Positions 20,027-30,167 are shown, numbered from the stretch's first letter. The stretch: DNA of 64,000 bases from Microglena sp. YARC (GCA_022414725.1 CM039463.1:56477761-56541760), one strand, 5' to 3'. Notes: generated by a model from the sequence alone, not told the origin. Translations and numbers: made by a program.

Positions 20027-20170
20027 ACCTCCTCGCCCAGAGCATGCATATTTTTATTTTCTTCTCCTCATCATCCTCTTCCCTAGCGCGTCATTCGCAC
20101 ACCACCCTCCTCTTTCCTTTCTTCCATCTACAAATAACGCAAAATACATACACACGCGAATATCTATCCA

Positions 20171-20209
<39 letters not shown>

Positions 20210-20371
20210 TTCCACACGCCACACAGACGGATATGTAAAGCCTTCTTTTGAGATTGGAGTCATTGCCACATCCACGTATGCGCGAAGAAAAGAGTCTTCA
20301 TCGACGCGATGCGGACACAACCTTGTCAGCCCATTTCAAAGCCAGTCCGCCAACTAGGAAGGGCGCTGGAC

Positions 20372-20884
20372 ATGGACAGTCTCGACACATCCAAGCTTAT
20401 TGATCGCCTCCACTGCCGGAATGTCAGCCGTCTCAATGCACTGCGGACGTCATCGGCTACTTCCGGCGATCCACGCGTCTTGGAGTATAACGCATTGCGC
20501 CACCTAATTAAACAAAAACACCACACATCCCCATCGTCACGTTTGTTCCTCGTCGCTGTGGAGTACGTCTTAGATGACGGATGCTTCAAGCGCGCCAACG
20601 GGGACGCCCTTGTATTCTCACATGCTATCAACACACTTTTCGTGGTGGAGACGAAAATCCTCAAAGCCCCTGCCAAAACTGGAAATGCCAAGGTGTTGAA
20701 AGCCATACAGCAGGCCACTATGTGCGCGAGTAGACTTTCGTCCTGGATACCGCATCTCATCAACATTGACATGAAAGACGGAACAACACTTGGATCTGTG
20801 ACAATTCGTCGTATGATCGTGACAGCTGTGGATCGCGGTGGACGCGTCTTCAGTCAAGATATCCGCAGCCAGGAAATTGACTAA
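20372..20884 (+). CDS. PD-(D/E)XK nuclease-like protein, copy 1
   Basis: This ORF has a near-identical paralogue at 29652-30167. The central pattern, an Asp in GDALVF followed about a dozen residues later by LFVVETKIL, fits the D...ExK active site of PD-(D/E)XK nucleases, with a helix after it (KVLKAIQQATMCASRL). That assignment is inference from the motif. I chose the ATG at 20372 because it is the first ATG shared with copy 2; the upstream in-frame start (20309) is not an ATG there. Both copies lie in a duplicated block of about 1.1 kb. The protein could be a viral or element-borne nuclease. Confidence 0.5.
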   Translation: MDSLDTSKLIDRLHCRNVSRLNALRTSSATSGDPRVLEYNALRHLIKQKHHTSPSSRLFLVAVEYVLDDGCFKRANGDALVFSHAINTLFVVETKILKAPAKTGNAKVLKAIQQATMCASRLSSWIPHLINIDMKDGTTLGSVTIRRMIVTAVDRGGRVFSQDIRSQEID

Positions 20885-21104
20885 CTTAGTTAACTTAATT
20901 AACTCAGGTAACTTGATTAACTGAAGGTGGAACTTTGGAAAAACACTGGAGGTACCGAGTCTACCGTTGACAGATTAGCAACTAATAACTATTGTTTTAA
21001 TAAAAACGAGTGTAAACAACTTTGATCCATACAGGTCTCGGCATTGTTTTGCTGAGTATGTAACGTTCCCCCCGTTCCCCCAGATGGATGTAACGTTCCG
21101 TTTT

Positions 21105-22171
21105 CAGAGGTGTTCATGTGAACACGTTTAAAATAGGGATTGATGTGAGCCTCCGGCATTCTTCAGTATTTATTTTTTGTTGAAATAATTGTTGTTCCCT
21201 AGAAGGAGAGTCTTTTCAGAGGTGTTCATGTGAACACGTTTAAAATAGGGATTGATGTGAGCATCCGGCATTCTTCAGTATTTATTTTTTGTTGAAATAA
21301 TTGTTGTTCCAGAGATGGAGAGTCTTTTCAGAGGTGTTCATGTGAACACGTTTAAAATAGGGATTGATGTGAGCATCCGGCATTCTTCAGTATTTATTTT
21401 TTGTTGAAATAATTGTTGTTTCAGAGATGGAGAGTCTTTTCAGAGGTGTTCATGTGAACACGTTTAAAATAGGGATTGATGTGAGCATCCGGCATTCTTC
21501 AGTTTTATTTTTTGTTGAAATAATTGTTGTTCCCTAGATGGAGAGTCTTTTCAGAGGTGTTCATGTGAACACGTTTAAAATAGGGATTGATGTGAGCATC
21601 CGGCATTCTTCAGTATTTATTTTTTGTTGAAATAATTGTTGTTCCCTAGATGGAGAGTCTTTTCAGAGGTGTTCATGTGAACACGTTTAAAATAGGGATT
21701 GATGTGAGCATCCGGCATTCTTCAGTATTTATTTTTTGTTGAAATAATTGTTGCTCCAGAGATGGAGAGTCTTTTCAGAGGTGTTCATGTGAACACGTTT
21801 AAAATAGGGATTGATGTGAGCCTCCGGCATTCTTCAGTATTTATTTTTTGTTGAAATAATTGTTGTTCCAGAGATGGAGAGTCTTTTCAGAGGTGTTCAT
21901 GTGAACACGTTTAAAATAGGGATTGATGTGAGCATCCGGCATTCTTCAGTATTTATTTTTTGTTGAAATAATTGTTGTTCCAGAGATGGAGAGTCTTTTC
22001 AGAGGTGTTCATGTGAACACGTTTAAAATAGGGATTGATGTGAGCCTCCGGCATTCTTCAGTATTTATTTTTTGTTGAAATAATTGTTGTTCCGTAGATG
22101 GAGAGTCTTTTCAGAGGTGTTCATGTGAACACGTTTAAAATAGGGATTGATGTGAGCCTCCGGCATTCTTC
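21105..22171 (+). repeat. Tandem array of a 112-bp unit, about 9.6 copies
   Basis: Units begin CAGAGGTGTTCATGTGAAC at 21105, 21217, 21329, 21441, 21552, 21664, 21776, 21888, 22000 and 22112. The period is 112 bp with one unit of 111. Each unit contains the inverted repeat GTGTTCA-TG-TGAACAC, then TTTAAAATAGGGATTGATG, then an AT-rich tail. A second, shorter array of the same unit is at 32675-32984. Units differ at only a few positions. There are no unique spacers, so it is not CRISPR. The ORF starting at 22098 is not a gene. Confidence 0.95.
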
Positions 22172-22355
22172 ATACAATTTTTCGGTCAATCAAATGATTC
22201 CATGGAGACCCGATGTGTTTGGCCGAGCATTGCCCAGCCCTAGCGATCGATGCCTGCACCGCGAGCGAGCTAGGGGGGAGGTTGCCGTGACCCCCTTGTG
22301 GAAGAACACATGTATGACAACTACAATGTAACAAACATAAGGGGGTTCTCTCCTC

Positions 22356-23165
22356 ATGGAGAAATGCACCATGGAGAAAAAAACACCCCCCTCCTGTTTG
22401 TTCGCGCAGTTCAGTAACCGGTATTCGAAGTCTTCACACAAGCGGAGGTCTCACCCCAAGGGAGCTGTTGATGTTGACTTCATGGAGAAGCGCATGGAGT
22501 ACCTCGAGAATCGGATCGATGAAATGCAATCGGAACTGGAGGCGTTGAGGAAAAAACACACTTTCACAATCAACAACAGCTTCGGGTCGGCCACCAACAA
22601 CTATGTCGTTACATGCGAAAATTTCACCAACACCACCACCACCAACAACAACAATACTGCTCCAGATGCGGCGGCTCTATCTCCAGATGCGACGACACCG
22701 GTGGAGGACATGCACCCCTTTGGGGAGGAGGTCACGCCCGAGTCAGAGTTCCTCTCGGTCGCTCAATTCAATGAGTGCGGGTACAACCTGGTCAAGCTGC
22801 TGCAGCTATCGCACTTCAACCCCGCGCACCCGCAGTACATGAACATCATCATGGACCCCGACTGCTACCAGCAGACGTACGTGTACGGACGGGACTGCCG
22901 CTGGGCGAATGCGGAGCTGCAAGACTCGCTGCTGCCGGTGCTCAGGAGCATCGTGCAGCGAATGAGCAGGTTGAACCCGTCAGAAGCAAGCAAGTACGAG
23001 GACGACGCCGCCTTCCTCCATGGAGGCGCCGGCTCCGTCACCTTCAGGGCCATGCAGGGCATGGCCCTGCACAGCCGGACCTGCGTCAGGGTCCTCTCGG
23101 AGAGGGGCGTGCCGCTGCCAGAGGAACTACGGACGCACTTGCACTTGACAGAACACAATAGCTAA
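22356..23165 (+). CDS. NCLDV-type coiled-coil protein with C-terminal HFNP-like domain
   Basis: The 269-residue protein has a basic N-terminus, a coiled coil (MEKRMEYLENRIDEMQSELE, about residues 43-70), an Asn/Thr-rich linker and a C-terminal domain with LSHFNPAHPQYMNIIM and YVYGRDCRW. That layout matches a protein family common in giant viruses: zinc finger, coiled coil, then a HFNP..N..I / vYdG..W domain. Here the N-terminal zinc finger is not intact. It lies directly downstream of the 112-bp palindromic array, which may contain its promoter. A copy of part of its 5' coding DNA occurs inverted at about 44117-44170. Role unknown. Confidence 0.6.
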   Translation: MEKCTMEKKTPPSCLFAQFSNRYSKSSHKRRSHPKGAVDVDFMEKRMEYLENRIDEMQSELEALRKKHTFTINNSFGSATNNYVVTCENFTNTTTTNNNNTAPDAAALSPDATTPVEDMHPFGEEVTPESEFLSVAQFNECGYNLVKLLQLSHFNPAHPQYMNIIMDPDCYQQTYVYGRDCRWANAELQDSLLPVLRSIVQRMSRLNPSEASKYEDDAAFLHGGAGSVTFRAMQGMALHSRTCVRVLSERGVPLPEELRTHLHLTEHNS

Positions 23166-23358
23166 AAAACTGTGCGGGCCCCCCGTTCGTCCATTCATTC
23201 TCACACGGGCCACGTCGGCTTTCGAAGACCCCCGTCCGTACATTCATTCTCACACACACGCCACGGCAGCTTTCGCAGCCTCGTCCGTTCAGTCTCACGA
23301 CCGCATCATACGCGTGCTTTATCTGTGTGTGCGTGCGTGCAGCAATGGATAACAGAGC

Positions 23359-24630
23359 TCAATCCAATACAAGCCACATCTTCTCACGCATGTCATTGAT
23401 GACATCCGTAATGCAGAAAGAGTAAACAGCACCCGTGTTGCAGCGTCGCTTGGAGACGCCCCTCAAGCCAAGCTTGGACATCTTGAGACCAAACTTGATC
23501 AAGGTGGTTTCATGTTTAGGAGAACCAGGGATCGGGGATAGCCAGTCATTGAACATGGAGAACAAGGTGGCCGCCGTGAAGCTCACAGAATCATCGATAC
23601 GGGGATGCGAGACGCTCTGCTCTTGCATCAGGTGCAAGAGGAATTGGGACTCAATCAGCAGGATGTCTTCGGGGGTAGCTTTTTGCAGGGTGTACCTCGT
23701 GTCCAGGCCGCACTCCTGGACGACCTGCGCCAGCTCGACAACGTCAGCAACAGTCGCCTGTAGCCCCTCCTCCTCGCAGAACGTGACGTAAGCGTTGTAC
23801 ATGCCCGGGGTCGTGGCGATATGCGGTCGCAGATCGCCGGGGGTGGTGGCAATGCACCGCTCATCCAGAAAGCGGAGGATATTCTTGTGGCGAGTAAAGT
23901 CGGGGAACCGCAGGGCACGACGGGGAAGCAGCAGGCCGTCGAAAATGTGCTGGATGGGTTGGATGCCCAGATCCTTGAGCGATGATACCACTTTCTTGGC
24001 GGTGAAGCTCGACCTGAGGGCGGCAGATAGCTTCGACAGTACCCGATCGACAAATGCGCCCTGATCCAACACCGCACCAGACAGCTCTGTTGCATTGGCC
24101 TCGACAAAGTCGTGCACCGTATCGTAACACTCGATGTTAGCCTGAACGACGTTGTCGAAAATCACAGTCACCACACGTGAGACGTACGTCTCACGATCCA
24201 TATGCTCCTGGTCCGTCTCCTCAGATTCAACGGCGGATTCCACGGATCCCTCAGATTCAACGGTGTCACACTTCTCCTGTTTGCCACCGCAGTCGTCGCC
24301 ATACCATGCGTACTTCAAAACGTCCGCTAACATACCATTGTAAACGGTGGCTTTGCCCACCTCGAAGTACTCGGCACCCACATCTCTTCGTGGCTGGATT
24401 CTGGAATCGTAACCACCGCGCATGTACCTGAGCAGTGTCGCCTCTGCATCCACGCACGCTTGTGCATCTCGAACATGGATGGCAAAAATGAGCTGGGATC
24501 CATTGGGGTACTGCGAGAGCCTCTTGCAGAACGGCTGGCTGGTCCGGTCGACCTTGACGACCAACGGGGACTTGCCCAGGAACTCGCGCTCGACGAGGGC
24601 GTATACGACGTGTTGGGTGTGGTGCGCCAT
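23359..24630 (-). CDS. GIY-YIG/T5orf172-like protein with viral helicase-type C-terminal domain
   Basis: The ATG at 24630 (MAHHTQHVVYALVE) is chosen because the longer frame uses a TTG. Residues 5-110 look like the MUG113/T5orf172 branch of GIY-YIG domains: VVYALVEREF, VVKVDRT, RLSQYPNGSQ, an E in AEATLLRYM, and GAEYFEVGKATVYNGM. The catalytic Tyr/Arg set is only partly recognisable, so nuclease activity is uncertain. After an acidic linker the C-terminal region (TLFSMFNDWLS ... KFGLKMSKLGL ... VYSFC) resembles the small domain at the C-terminus of viral D5-like helicases and related proteins. Such fusions occur in giant viruses. The gene is intact. Confidence 0.6.
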   Translation of the reverse strand: MAHHTQHVVYALVEREFLGKSPLVVKVDRTSQPFCKRLSQYPNGSQLIFAIHVRDAQACVDAEATLLRYMRGGYDSRIQPRRDVGAEYFEVGKATVYNGMLADVLKYAWYGDDCGGKQEKCDTVESEGSVESAVESEETDQEHMDRETYVSRVVTVIFDNVVQANIECYDTVHDFVEANATELSGAVLDQGAFVDRVLSKLSAALRSSFTAKKVVSSLKDLGIQPIQHIFDGLLLPRRALRFPDFTRHKNILRFLDERCIATTPGDLRPHIATTPGMYNAYVTFCEEEGLQATVADVVELAQVVQECGLDTRYTLQKATPEDILLIESQFLLHLMQEQSVSHPRIDDSVSFTAATLFSMFNDWLSPIPGSPKHETTLIKFGLKMSKLGLRGVSKRRCNTGAVYSFCITDVINDMREKMWLVLD

Positions 24631-24660
24631 GGATGATACACAAGGGAAGGCTTGACTCAA

Positions 24661-25263
24661 CCAAGATGCTTGTCGCGAGCTTTATATCGTGATAATCGAG
24701 CGTTTTTACGAGGTCCATGCGAGATCCACCATGTCACACATATGACAAGGAGTGACGAGAATCCGTGTTTCATGAATGGGGGGCTGCAAAAGCCGCCATG
24801 GCATATGTGTGGGTGTGTGTGTGCAAATGAATGATGGACGGGGTCGCAAATGGTGATCACATGTCAAGCAGAGGTCTGCTTGACAATAGATCTCGTATAT
24901 CGATAGGGGAATCACGGGCCCCACGGAGTGGGGTAGGGGAATTGAGCTGCAGAAACCTGTCAAGGCATCATCACACGCAAAACTGTGGAAAACTGTCGCA
25001 TCCACACCGTCCGTTCATTCATGACACACGGTGGCGGATCATCGCCACTCATCGTCTCGTGGAAGTGGGTAAACAACGCAGAAGACCCTTTAACGAACAT
25101 TATTCTCCTCTTCACAGCCAGCAAGAATTCAAGAATTCGTCTCACTGAAGAATCTTGAAAAGCATCGTTTTTACTATTCAAGTTCTGAGTACCATCATCA
25201 GAAGACGTAATGTAAAGAAGATGCAACAGCACATACGTACATACATTTTATTATTGTTCGGTC
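24661..25263 (+). repeat. Intergenic dispersed repeats between GIY-YIG-like and D5 genes
   Basis: This is the noncoding region between two divergently transcribed viral-type genes. It holds CATATGTGTGGGTGTGTGTG, a GAGGTCTGCTTGACAA palindrome-like segment, a GCCCCAC-GGA-GTGGGG hairpin near 24916, and a GTCCGTTCATTCATG unit. No gene is supported. Confidence 0.6.
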
Positions 25264-26898
25264 ATGTTCCTACACATTGAGGAGGACGTCCGCGCGTGCA
25301 ACAGGAGCCATAACGAGATGGCGCGCATCGCGAAACGAATACTTGGAAACCGCATCGCTGCCGCGAGCACGAACGGCAAGATATGGTACGTATTCGACGG
25401 GCGATGGAAGACGGACGTCGACGCGATCCACGTCAAGCACGAGCTGTCCACCGTTGTTCTAGAGCACTTCATTATCGCTATGAACAAGGAGAGAGCGTCT
25501 CAAAGCGCTAACGACATGCAGAGCAACGCGAGCACAAAGAACGACGCCGACCTAGCGCACATCACCGCGCGCCTCCAGGACGCGACCTTCAAGAATAACG
25601 TCCTGCAAGAGATGCTCGAGTACTTTTACGACCCGGACTTCATGAAGAAACACGACGCCGACCGGCTATCGCACATCACCCCGCGCCTCCAGGACGCGAC
25701 CTTCAAGAATAACGTCCTGCAAGAGATGCTCGAGTACTTTTACGACCCGGACTTCATGAAGAAACTCGACGCCGACCCAAACCTCTTAGGGTTCAACAAC
25801 GGCGTGTGGGACCTCAAAAACGGCGTCTTCCGTCAAGGGCATCCGGAGGACATGGTCTCCATGTCCGTGGGATTCGATTACAATGTCGAAGTGTGCGAGG
25901 AATCAGCAGACCGCGAGCGGAAATACTGGGACACGATGCACCCCGACGACAACCAACGAGAATACCTCATCCACACATTTGCTAGACAGCTGTACGGAGA
26001 CAGCGGACAAGAGCTCTTTCACATACACGCCGGCGCCAACGCGTCCGCCTCTAACGGGAAGACCAAGTTCTTCGAAGTCATGGAGATCGCATTGGGCGAC
26101 TACATCCGGAAATTTGGCGTGGAAATGCTGACAAGCAAGCAACGCATCGATCCAGGTCGCCCGATGCCAGAGTTTGCGACGTGGAAGGGGGTCCGCATTA
26201 TGTATTGCACAGAGCCAAACCACGACGAAGTCTTAAATTCCGGAGTCCTCAAGGATATGACGACCGGTGGGGAAGGCATCACCACCGGTCTCTTGCACTC
26301 CAGCGACATCGTACGCTTCCGCCCGCAACACAAGACCGGTGGGGAAGGCATCACCCACCGCCTCTTGCACTCCAGCAACATCGTACGCTTCCACCCGCAA
26401 CACAAGATACACATCATGTGCGACGCCCCGACGATGGTCGACGGTTCTGACACGGGAGTCCAACGACGGATACGAAAACTCGACTACATCAGTCGGTTTG
26501 TGGACGAGGATGATGCGGACGCCGACAAATTCCTCTTCCCACGAGACGCAGGGCTTGTAGAGTCATTCAAGGCAGACGGCGCGATGCGCACGGAGTTCCT
26601 ACGCACCCTTCTACACGCGTTTGCATACGAGTACAAGTTCGATATGCCCGATTCGTTAAAGAAGACCGGTGCGATGTGCTTGAACGAGAACGACGCCGTG
26701 GCTATGTTCGTCGAAGAGCACGTCGCGGCCAGCCCGGACACGGTCATGGACCTGGATCTGGAACGTCACCTAAGAGAAGAGACGGACACGGACCTGGAAC
26801 GTCACCTACAGCAAGAGACGGACCTTGGACGTCACCTAGAGCAAAGACGCGGAAACGAAAATTTGCGAGGGGTTTTCAAAGGATACAGGCTGGTGTAA
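25264..26898 (+). CDS. D5-like SF3 helicase, N-terminal primase domain absent
   Basis: The replicative helicase of NCLDV type is recognisable throughout: D5_N-like region (GKIWYVFDGRWKT), LLGFNNGVWDLKNGVFR, Walker A ANASASNGKTKFFE, Walker B region GVRIMYCTEPNHDE, then CDAPTMVDGSDTGVQRRI. At 544 residues it lacks the N-terminal primase half of typical family members. Two in-frame tandem duplications are present: 25543-25653/25654-25767 (37 and 38 codons, DATFKNNVLQEMLEYFYDPD in both) and 26263-26334/26335-26406 (24 codons, TGGEGIT...LLHSS.IVRF). A third repetitive stretch (DLERHL.EETD) is near the C-terminus. The ORF is fully open despite these. The protein would form a hexamer; the duplicated loop lies between the Walker B and sensor motifs. 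Confidence 0.75.
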   Translation: MFLHIEEDVRACNRSHNEMARIAKRILGNRIAAASTNGKIWYVFDGRWKTDVDAIHVKHELSTVVLEHFIIAMNKERASQSANDMQSNASTKNDADLAHITARLQDATFKNNVLQEMLEYFYDPDFMKKHDADRLSHITPRLQDATFKNNVLQEMLEYFYDPDFMKKLDADPNLLGFNNGVWDLKNGVFRQGHPEDMVSMSVGFDYNVEVCEESADRERKYWDTMHPDDNQREYLIHTFARQLYGDSGQELFHIHAGANASASNGKTKFFEVMEIALGDYIRKFGVEMLTSKQRIDPGRPMPEFATWKGVRIMYCTEPNHDEVLNSGVLKDMTTGGEGITTGLLHSSDIVRFRPQHKTGGEGITHRLLHSSNIVRFHPQHKIHIMCDAPTMVDGSDTGVQRRIRKLDYISRFVDEDDADADKFLFPRDAGLVESFKADGAMRTEFLRTLLHAFAYEYKFDMPDSLKKTGAMCLNENDAVAMFVEEHVAASPDTVMDLDLERHLREETDTDLERHLQQETDLGRHLEQRRGNENLRGVFKGYRLV

Positions 26899-27130
26899 AG
26901 AATCGATTGATTGGTATAAGGTAGGTCCACCAAGCAGGGGTGGGTTTGCAAAACAATTGCTCTCGTATATCGAAAGGGATTCGCGGGCCCCACTCCGTCA
27001 GAATAGATGCAAGTACCTTCACGGATGCTGGAGCTCTTGAAACTTCGTCTTCTGCGCACGCCTCCGCAGCTGCCCTTTCGGGTCACGAGCTGTCCATGTA
27101 CAGCCATCGGCAAACAACGGATTGTATTCA

Positions 27131-27253
27131 ACAAGCGGCGGAGCCCCTTTCACCTCTTCCCCCCAGCGGAGCAACCGGGGGCGACTGGAGGGGAGCCCCC
27201 ACAAAGGAGTCCGCGAGGAACCGAGCGGGTGGGCGACCGGAGGGGAGCCCACA
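27131..27253 (+). ncRNA. Paired-hairpin GC-rich element, copy A
   Basis: This is one of four copies (others 35003-35125, 37351-37471, 45831-45951) of a roughly 120-bp GC-rich element. It contains two hairpins with the same loop type: GGGGGC (27177-27182) pairs with GCCCCC (27195-27200) around GACTGGAGGGGA, and GTGGGC (27229-27234) pairs with GCCCAC (27247-27252) around GACCGGAGGGGA. A shorter stem CCGC/GCGG lies between them. The element could be a structured RNA or a DNA structure; transcription is not shown. The name ncRNA is a hypothesis. Confidence 0.4.
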
Positions 27254-27412
27254 GTTCACATCACGCATTAGCCACCACACTACTGTGTAACTAACTGTCA
27301 AGTCTTACACAATGTGTATGTTGTTTGTAAAAGATTCACTGTAACACTTGGGCTTATTCATTCGTCTTCTTATTCTACGGTACTCAATCATCATCATCAT
27401 TAACAGTAACAC

Positions 27413-27842
27413 TACAGTCGGCGGAACAGTAAAATGAAACATCAAAAAAACGGTATAAGGCGGTGACAATCATATATTGTATGAGTGGATGGTCCTATAA
27501 AATGACCCGTCCAGCAAAGAAACCTCCTTACATGACGCATTGCACATCAACAAAGACCCCGTGTTCTTTTGGGCCACGGTACTGGGGAAGAGGCGATCGC
27601 TTAAGTGCGGCTGGTCCTTCAATGGACACTCTCGAAAGTACCGACAAAAGAACGATACGGAGTCTGCAGGATGGAGAGCCGTGATCTAAAAAAGAACCAC
27701 AATATTCTCGTTAACATCCTGCAATTTGTTGATTCAAAATCGTATTGGTGTTCCACTGCCCCGTGGGTTGGTACACCATTAGGTTACACCGTAAGGTGTG
27801 CCGTACACGAGGCGGTTTCATTTTAGTATTCCGTCGACTGTA
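27413..27842 (+). mobile_element. Short TA-ended inverted-repeat element (MITE-like), 430 bp
   Basis: The left end TACAGTCGGCGGAACAGTAA and the right end ...GTATTCCGTCGACTGTA are imperfect 28-bp inverted repeats, and both boundaries carry TA. The right interior shares a block with 40450-40530 and 51276-51375, including the small hairpin ACACC-TTAC-GGTGT. No transposase is inside. Similar CATCATCATTWACAGTAACACT sequence flanks both sides. It is a likely non-autonomous element. Confidence 0.6.
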
Positions 27843-27924
27843 TCATCATCATCATCATTTACAGTAACACTTTCAACAGAATCGAGCCTCGAGTGCAGTT
27901 TGTGGCTCACGCCCAAAAGCATCG

Positions 27925-28293
27925 ATGGGGATTGCCTCTTCATCTTGGATGTGCCACTCCTCAAGCCCCATGCGGTTCAATGAGAAAACAGATATTCTGG
28001 CCAAACTACATAGAGATTCAAACTGTAACATTATTGACCGGTCTATGCATGTTATGGACCAAGACTGGACCTCCAAGTTTGTCCAAGATATTACGTCAAC
28101 TTCCAACGCCATTACACTAAGGCTTCCATTTGCACATGAAGTGCTTATAATCCACTTAGAGTTAGATAATCAGCATCGGTTCCACACACACATTGCAATT
28201 CAAACCTTGGTCAACGAAGAGCCACGTGCTTTTTTGGATGGATTCAACAGATACCCTGATGGGGAAGTGATTGGACCATTCTACAGGGACTAA
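27925..28293 (+). CDS. Hypothetical protein, 122 aa
   Basis: This ATG-started ORF lies just after the MITE-like element. The product has balanced composition (TDILAKLHRDSNCNIIDRSM, LRLPFAHEVLIIHLELDN) and no membrane segment or known motif. The start could be a later ATG (MRFNEKTDIL). I do not recognise it. It is followed by GAGTC repeats. Confidence 0.4.
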   Translation: MGIASSSWMCHSSSPMRFNEKTDILAKLHRDSNCNIIDRSMHVMDQDWTSKFVQDITSTSNAITLRLPFAHEVLIIHLELDNQHRFHTHIAIQTLVNEEPRAFLDGFNRYPDGEVIGPFYRD

Positions 28294-28319
28294 GTTGTAA
28301 CCATCTACTCTCATCAAGG

Positions 28320-28572
28320 ACGGCGGCATCTGTGTCGAGTCGAGTCGAGTCGAGTCGAGTCGAGTCACATGGCGACCTCTCGCATCACGGCGGCACGTGT
28401 GTCGAGTCACAGAGCGACCGACCTCTCGCATCATGACGGAACCTGTGCCACAGTTCACATGCATGAGACACACACACTACCGGATGCACAAGCAAACATA
28501 CGCACGCACGTGATAGGCAAACGGAACGGAGGAAACATGACGTATACTCGGTGTATTAGATAGATAGGATAG

Positions 28573-28629
<57 letters not shown>

Positions 28630-28690
28630 GATAGGATAGGGTAGATAGGATAGGATAGATAGATAGATAGATAGATATATAGCGCACGCA
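28320..28690 (+). repeat. GAGTC tandem, CGGCGGCAC repeat family and GATA microsatellite
   Basis: GTCGA repeats at about 28333-28365 are followed by the CATCACGGCGGCACGTGTGTCGAGTCAC family and a GATA/GGATA microsatellite at about 28557-28680. The same family recurs near 11770, 34630-34870 and 37080-37290. Confidence 0.75.
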
Positions 28691-28930
28691 CTCTATCACA
28701 ACACAGGCGGCGGCTTGCGTATCATACTCGTCCATCTGGTATCCACGGAGGCTTGCGCATCCTCCTCGTCAGTTCGTCCATTCATTCATTCTCACACATG
28801 CCAATGCGACTTTCTCAAGCAGACTTCTGCTTGAGAACTATGTCGGGGTTGTGAAGGGGAAACGCGGGCCCCATGGAGTGGGGCAGTGGAATTCAGATGA
28901 TGACTCGCGGAAACACGTGTCGGATCTGAC

Positions 28931-29344
28931 TTGTTTACACTCGTCTTTCATGGGCGCGCGGAAACACGTGTCGGATCTGACTTGTTTACACTTGTCTTTC
29001 ATGGGACGTCGAAGTACCCGAAGAACTCAAAGAAAATTTCGCAATCCGCGTGCTTAATCCGCGTGCTTGTGTGGAGGCTGAGACTGACTGCCCTGCTCCG
29101 GTACCTTTGCGGAGATTACCCTCGAGTCAAGCCCCCGTATCCACGTTGGATACGAGGCTTACTACACTACCAACTTGACGCGGGCGATTCAGGTGCCGTC
29201 TTTAGGGAGATGGCCGATGTCGTATTCCAGTACGTGTGGACAGGTGGCGTCGACAGCCTTGATTGCGGCACCGAGGACGTGCCGCCAGGCATACCCAATC
29301 CAATCCTTGTGTATTGCTGGCGGTACGATCACCGGGCATCATAA
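28931..29344 (+). pseudogene. GC-rich ORF fragment, unknown
   Basis: The first part of this open frame runs through two tandem 54-bp copies of a GGAAACACGTGTCGGATCTG repeat. From about 29045 to 29290 it becomes GC-rich and code-like (LLRYLCGDYPRVKPPYPRW, EMADVVFQYVWTGGVDSLD). It then enters the block shared with the 20-kb nuclease copy. It may be a fragment of a host gene. No family recognised. Confidence 0.25.
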
Positions 29345-29348
29345 AAGG
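29340..29348 (+). promoter_or_regulatory. TATA-like element upstream of PD-(D/E)XK-like gene copy 2
   Basis: CATAAAAGG is conserved in place with the element at 20018-20026. The downstream leader is shorter because the CT microsatellite of copy 1 is absent. Confidence 0.35.
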
Positions 29349-29651
29349 CCCTCCTCGCCCTGAGCCTGCATATTTTTCTTTTCTTCTCCTCATCATCCTC
29401 TTCCCTAGCGCGTCCTTCGCACACCACACTCCTCCTCCTTTCCTTTCTTCCATCTACAAATAACGCAAAATCCATACAGATTACAGCCATACACACGCGA
29501 ATATCTCTCCCTCTTTTGAGATTGGAGTCATAAGAACCATTGCCACATCCACGTATGCGAGAAGAAAAGAGTCTTCATCGACGCGTTGCTGACACAACCT
29601 TGTCAGCCCATTTCAAACCCAGTCCGCAAAATAGGAAGGGCGGCGCTGGAC

Positions 29652-30167
29652 ATGGACGACAGTCTCGACACATCCAAGCTTATTTATCGCCTCCACTGCC
29701 GAGTCAGACGTCTCAATGCACTGCGGACGTCATCGGCTACTTCAAGCGATCCACGCGTCTTGGAGTATAACGCATTGCGCCACCTAATTAAACAAAAACA
29801 CCACACATCCCCATCGTCACGTTTGTTCCTCGTCGCTGTGGAGTACGTCTTAGATGACGGCTGCTTCAAGCGCGCCAACGGGGACGCCCCCCTTGTATTA
29901 TCACATGCTATAAACGCACTTTTCGTGGTGGAGACGAAAATCCTCAAAGCCCCTGCCAAAACTGGAAATGCCAATGTGTTGAAAGACATACAGCAGGCCA
30001 CTATGTGCGCGAGTAGACTTTCGTCCTGGCTACCGCATCTCATCAACATTGACATGAAAGACGGAACAACACTTGGATCTGTGACAATTCGTCGTATGAT
30101 CGTGACAGCGGTGGATCGCGGTGGACGCGTCTTCAGTCAAGATATCCGCAGCCAGGAAATTGACTAA
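29652..30167 (+). CDS. PD-(D/E)XK nuclease-like protein, copy 2
   Basis: This is the paralogue of 20372-20884, differing at few residues (for example VLSHAINALF for VFSHAINTLF) and keeping the D...ETK pattern. The duplicated block extends from before the TATA-like element to about 30475. Downstream, copy 2 has three AACTCAGGTAACTTGATT units where copy 1 has one, and a tRNA-like gene where copy 1 has only its ends. Both copies are open, which suggests recent duplication or selection. Confidence 0.5.
   Translation: MDDSLDTSKLIYRLHCRVRRLNALRTSSATSSDPRVLEYNALRHLIKQKHHTSPSSRLFLVAVEYVLDDGCFKRANGDAPLVLSHAINALFVVETKILKAPAKTGNANVLKDIQQATMCASRLSSWLPHLINIDMKDGTTLGSVTIRRMIVTAVDRGGRVFSQDIRSQEID

Noticed and set aside
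21105..22171. CRISPR array
   Set aside because: Whole units are repeated with no unique spacers, the unit is 112 bp, and the setting is eukaryotic/viral.
27007..27294. ORFs through the paired-hairpin element (for example PFHLFP..AERPGATGGEPPQ-type translations, seen at four loci)
   Set aside because: The frames differ in entry and exit at each copy and conservation follows the DNA structure, not one reading frame.
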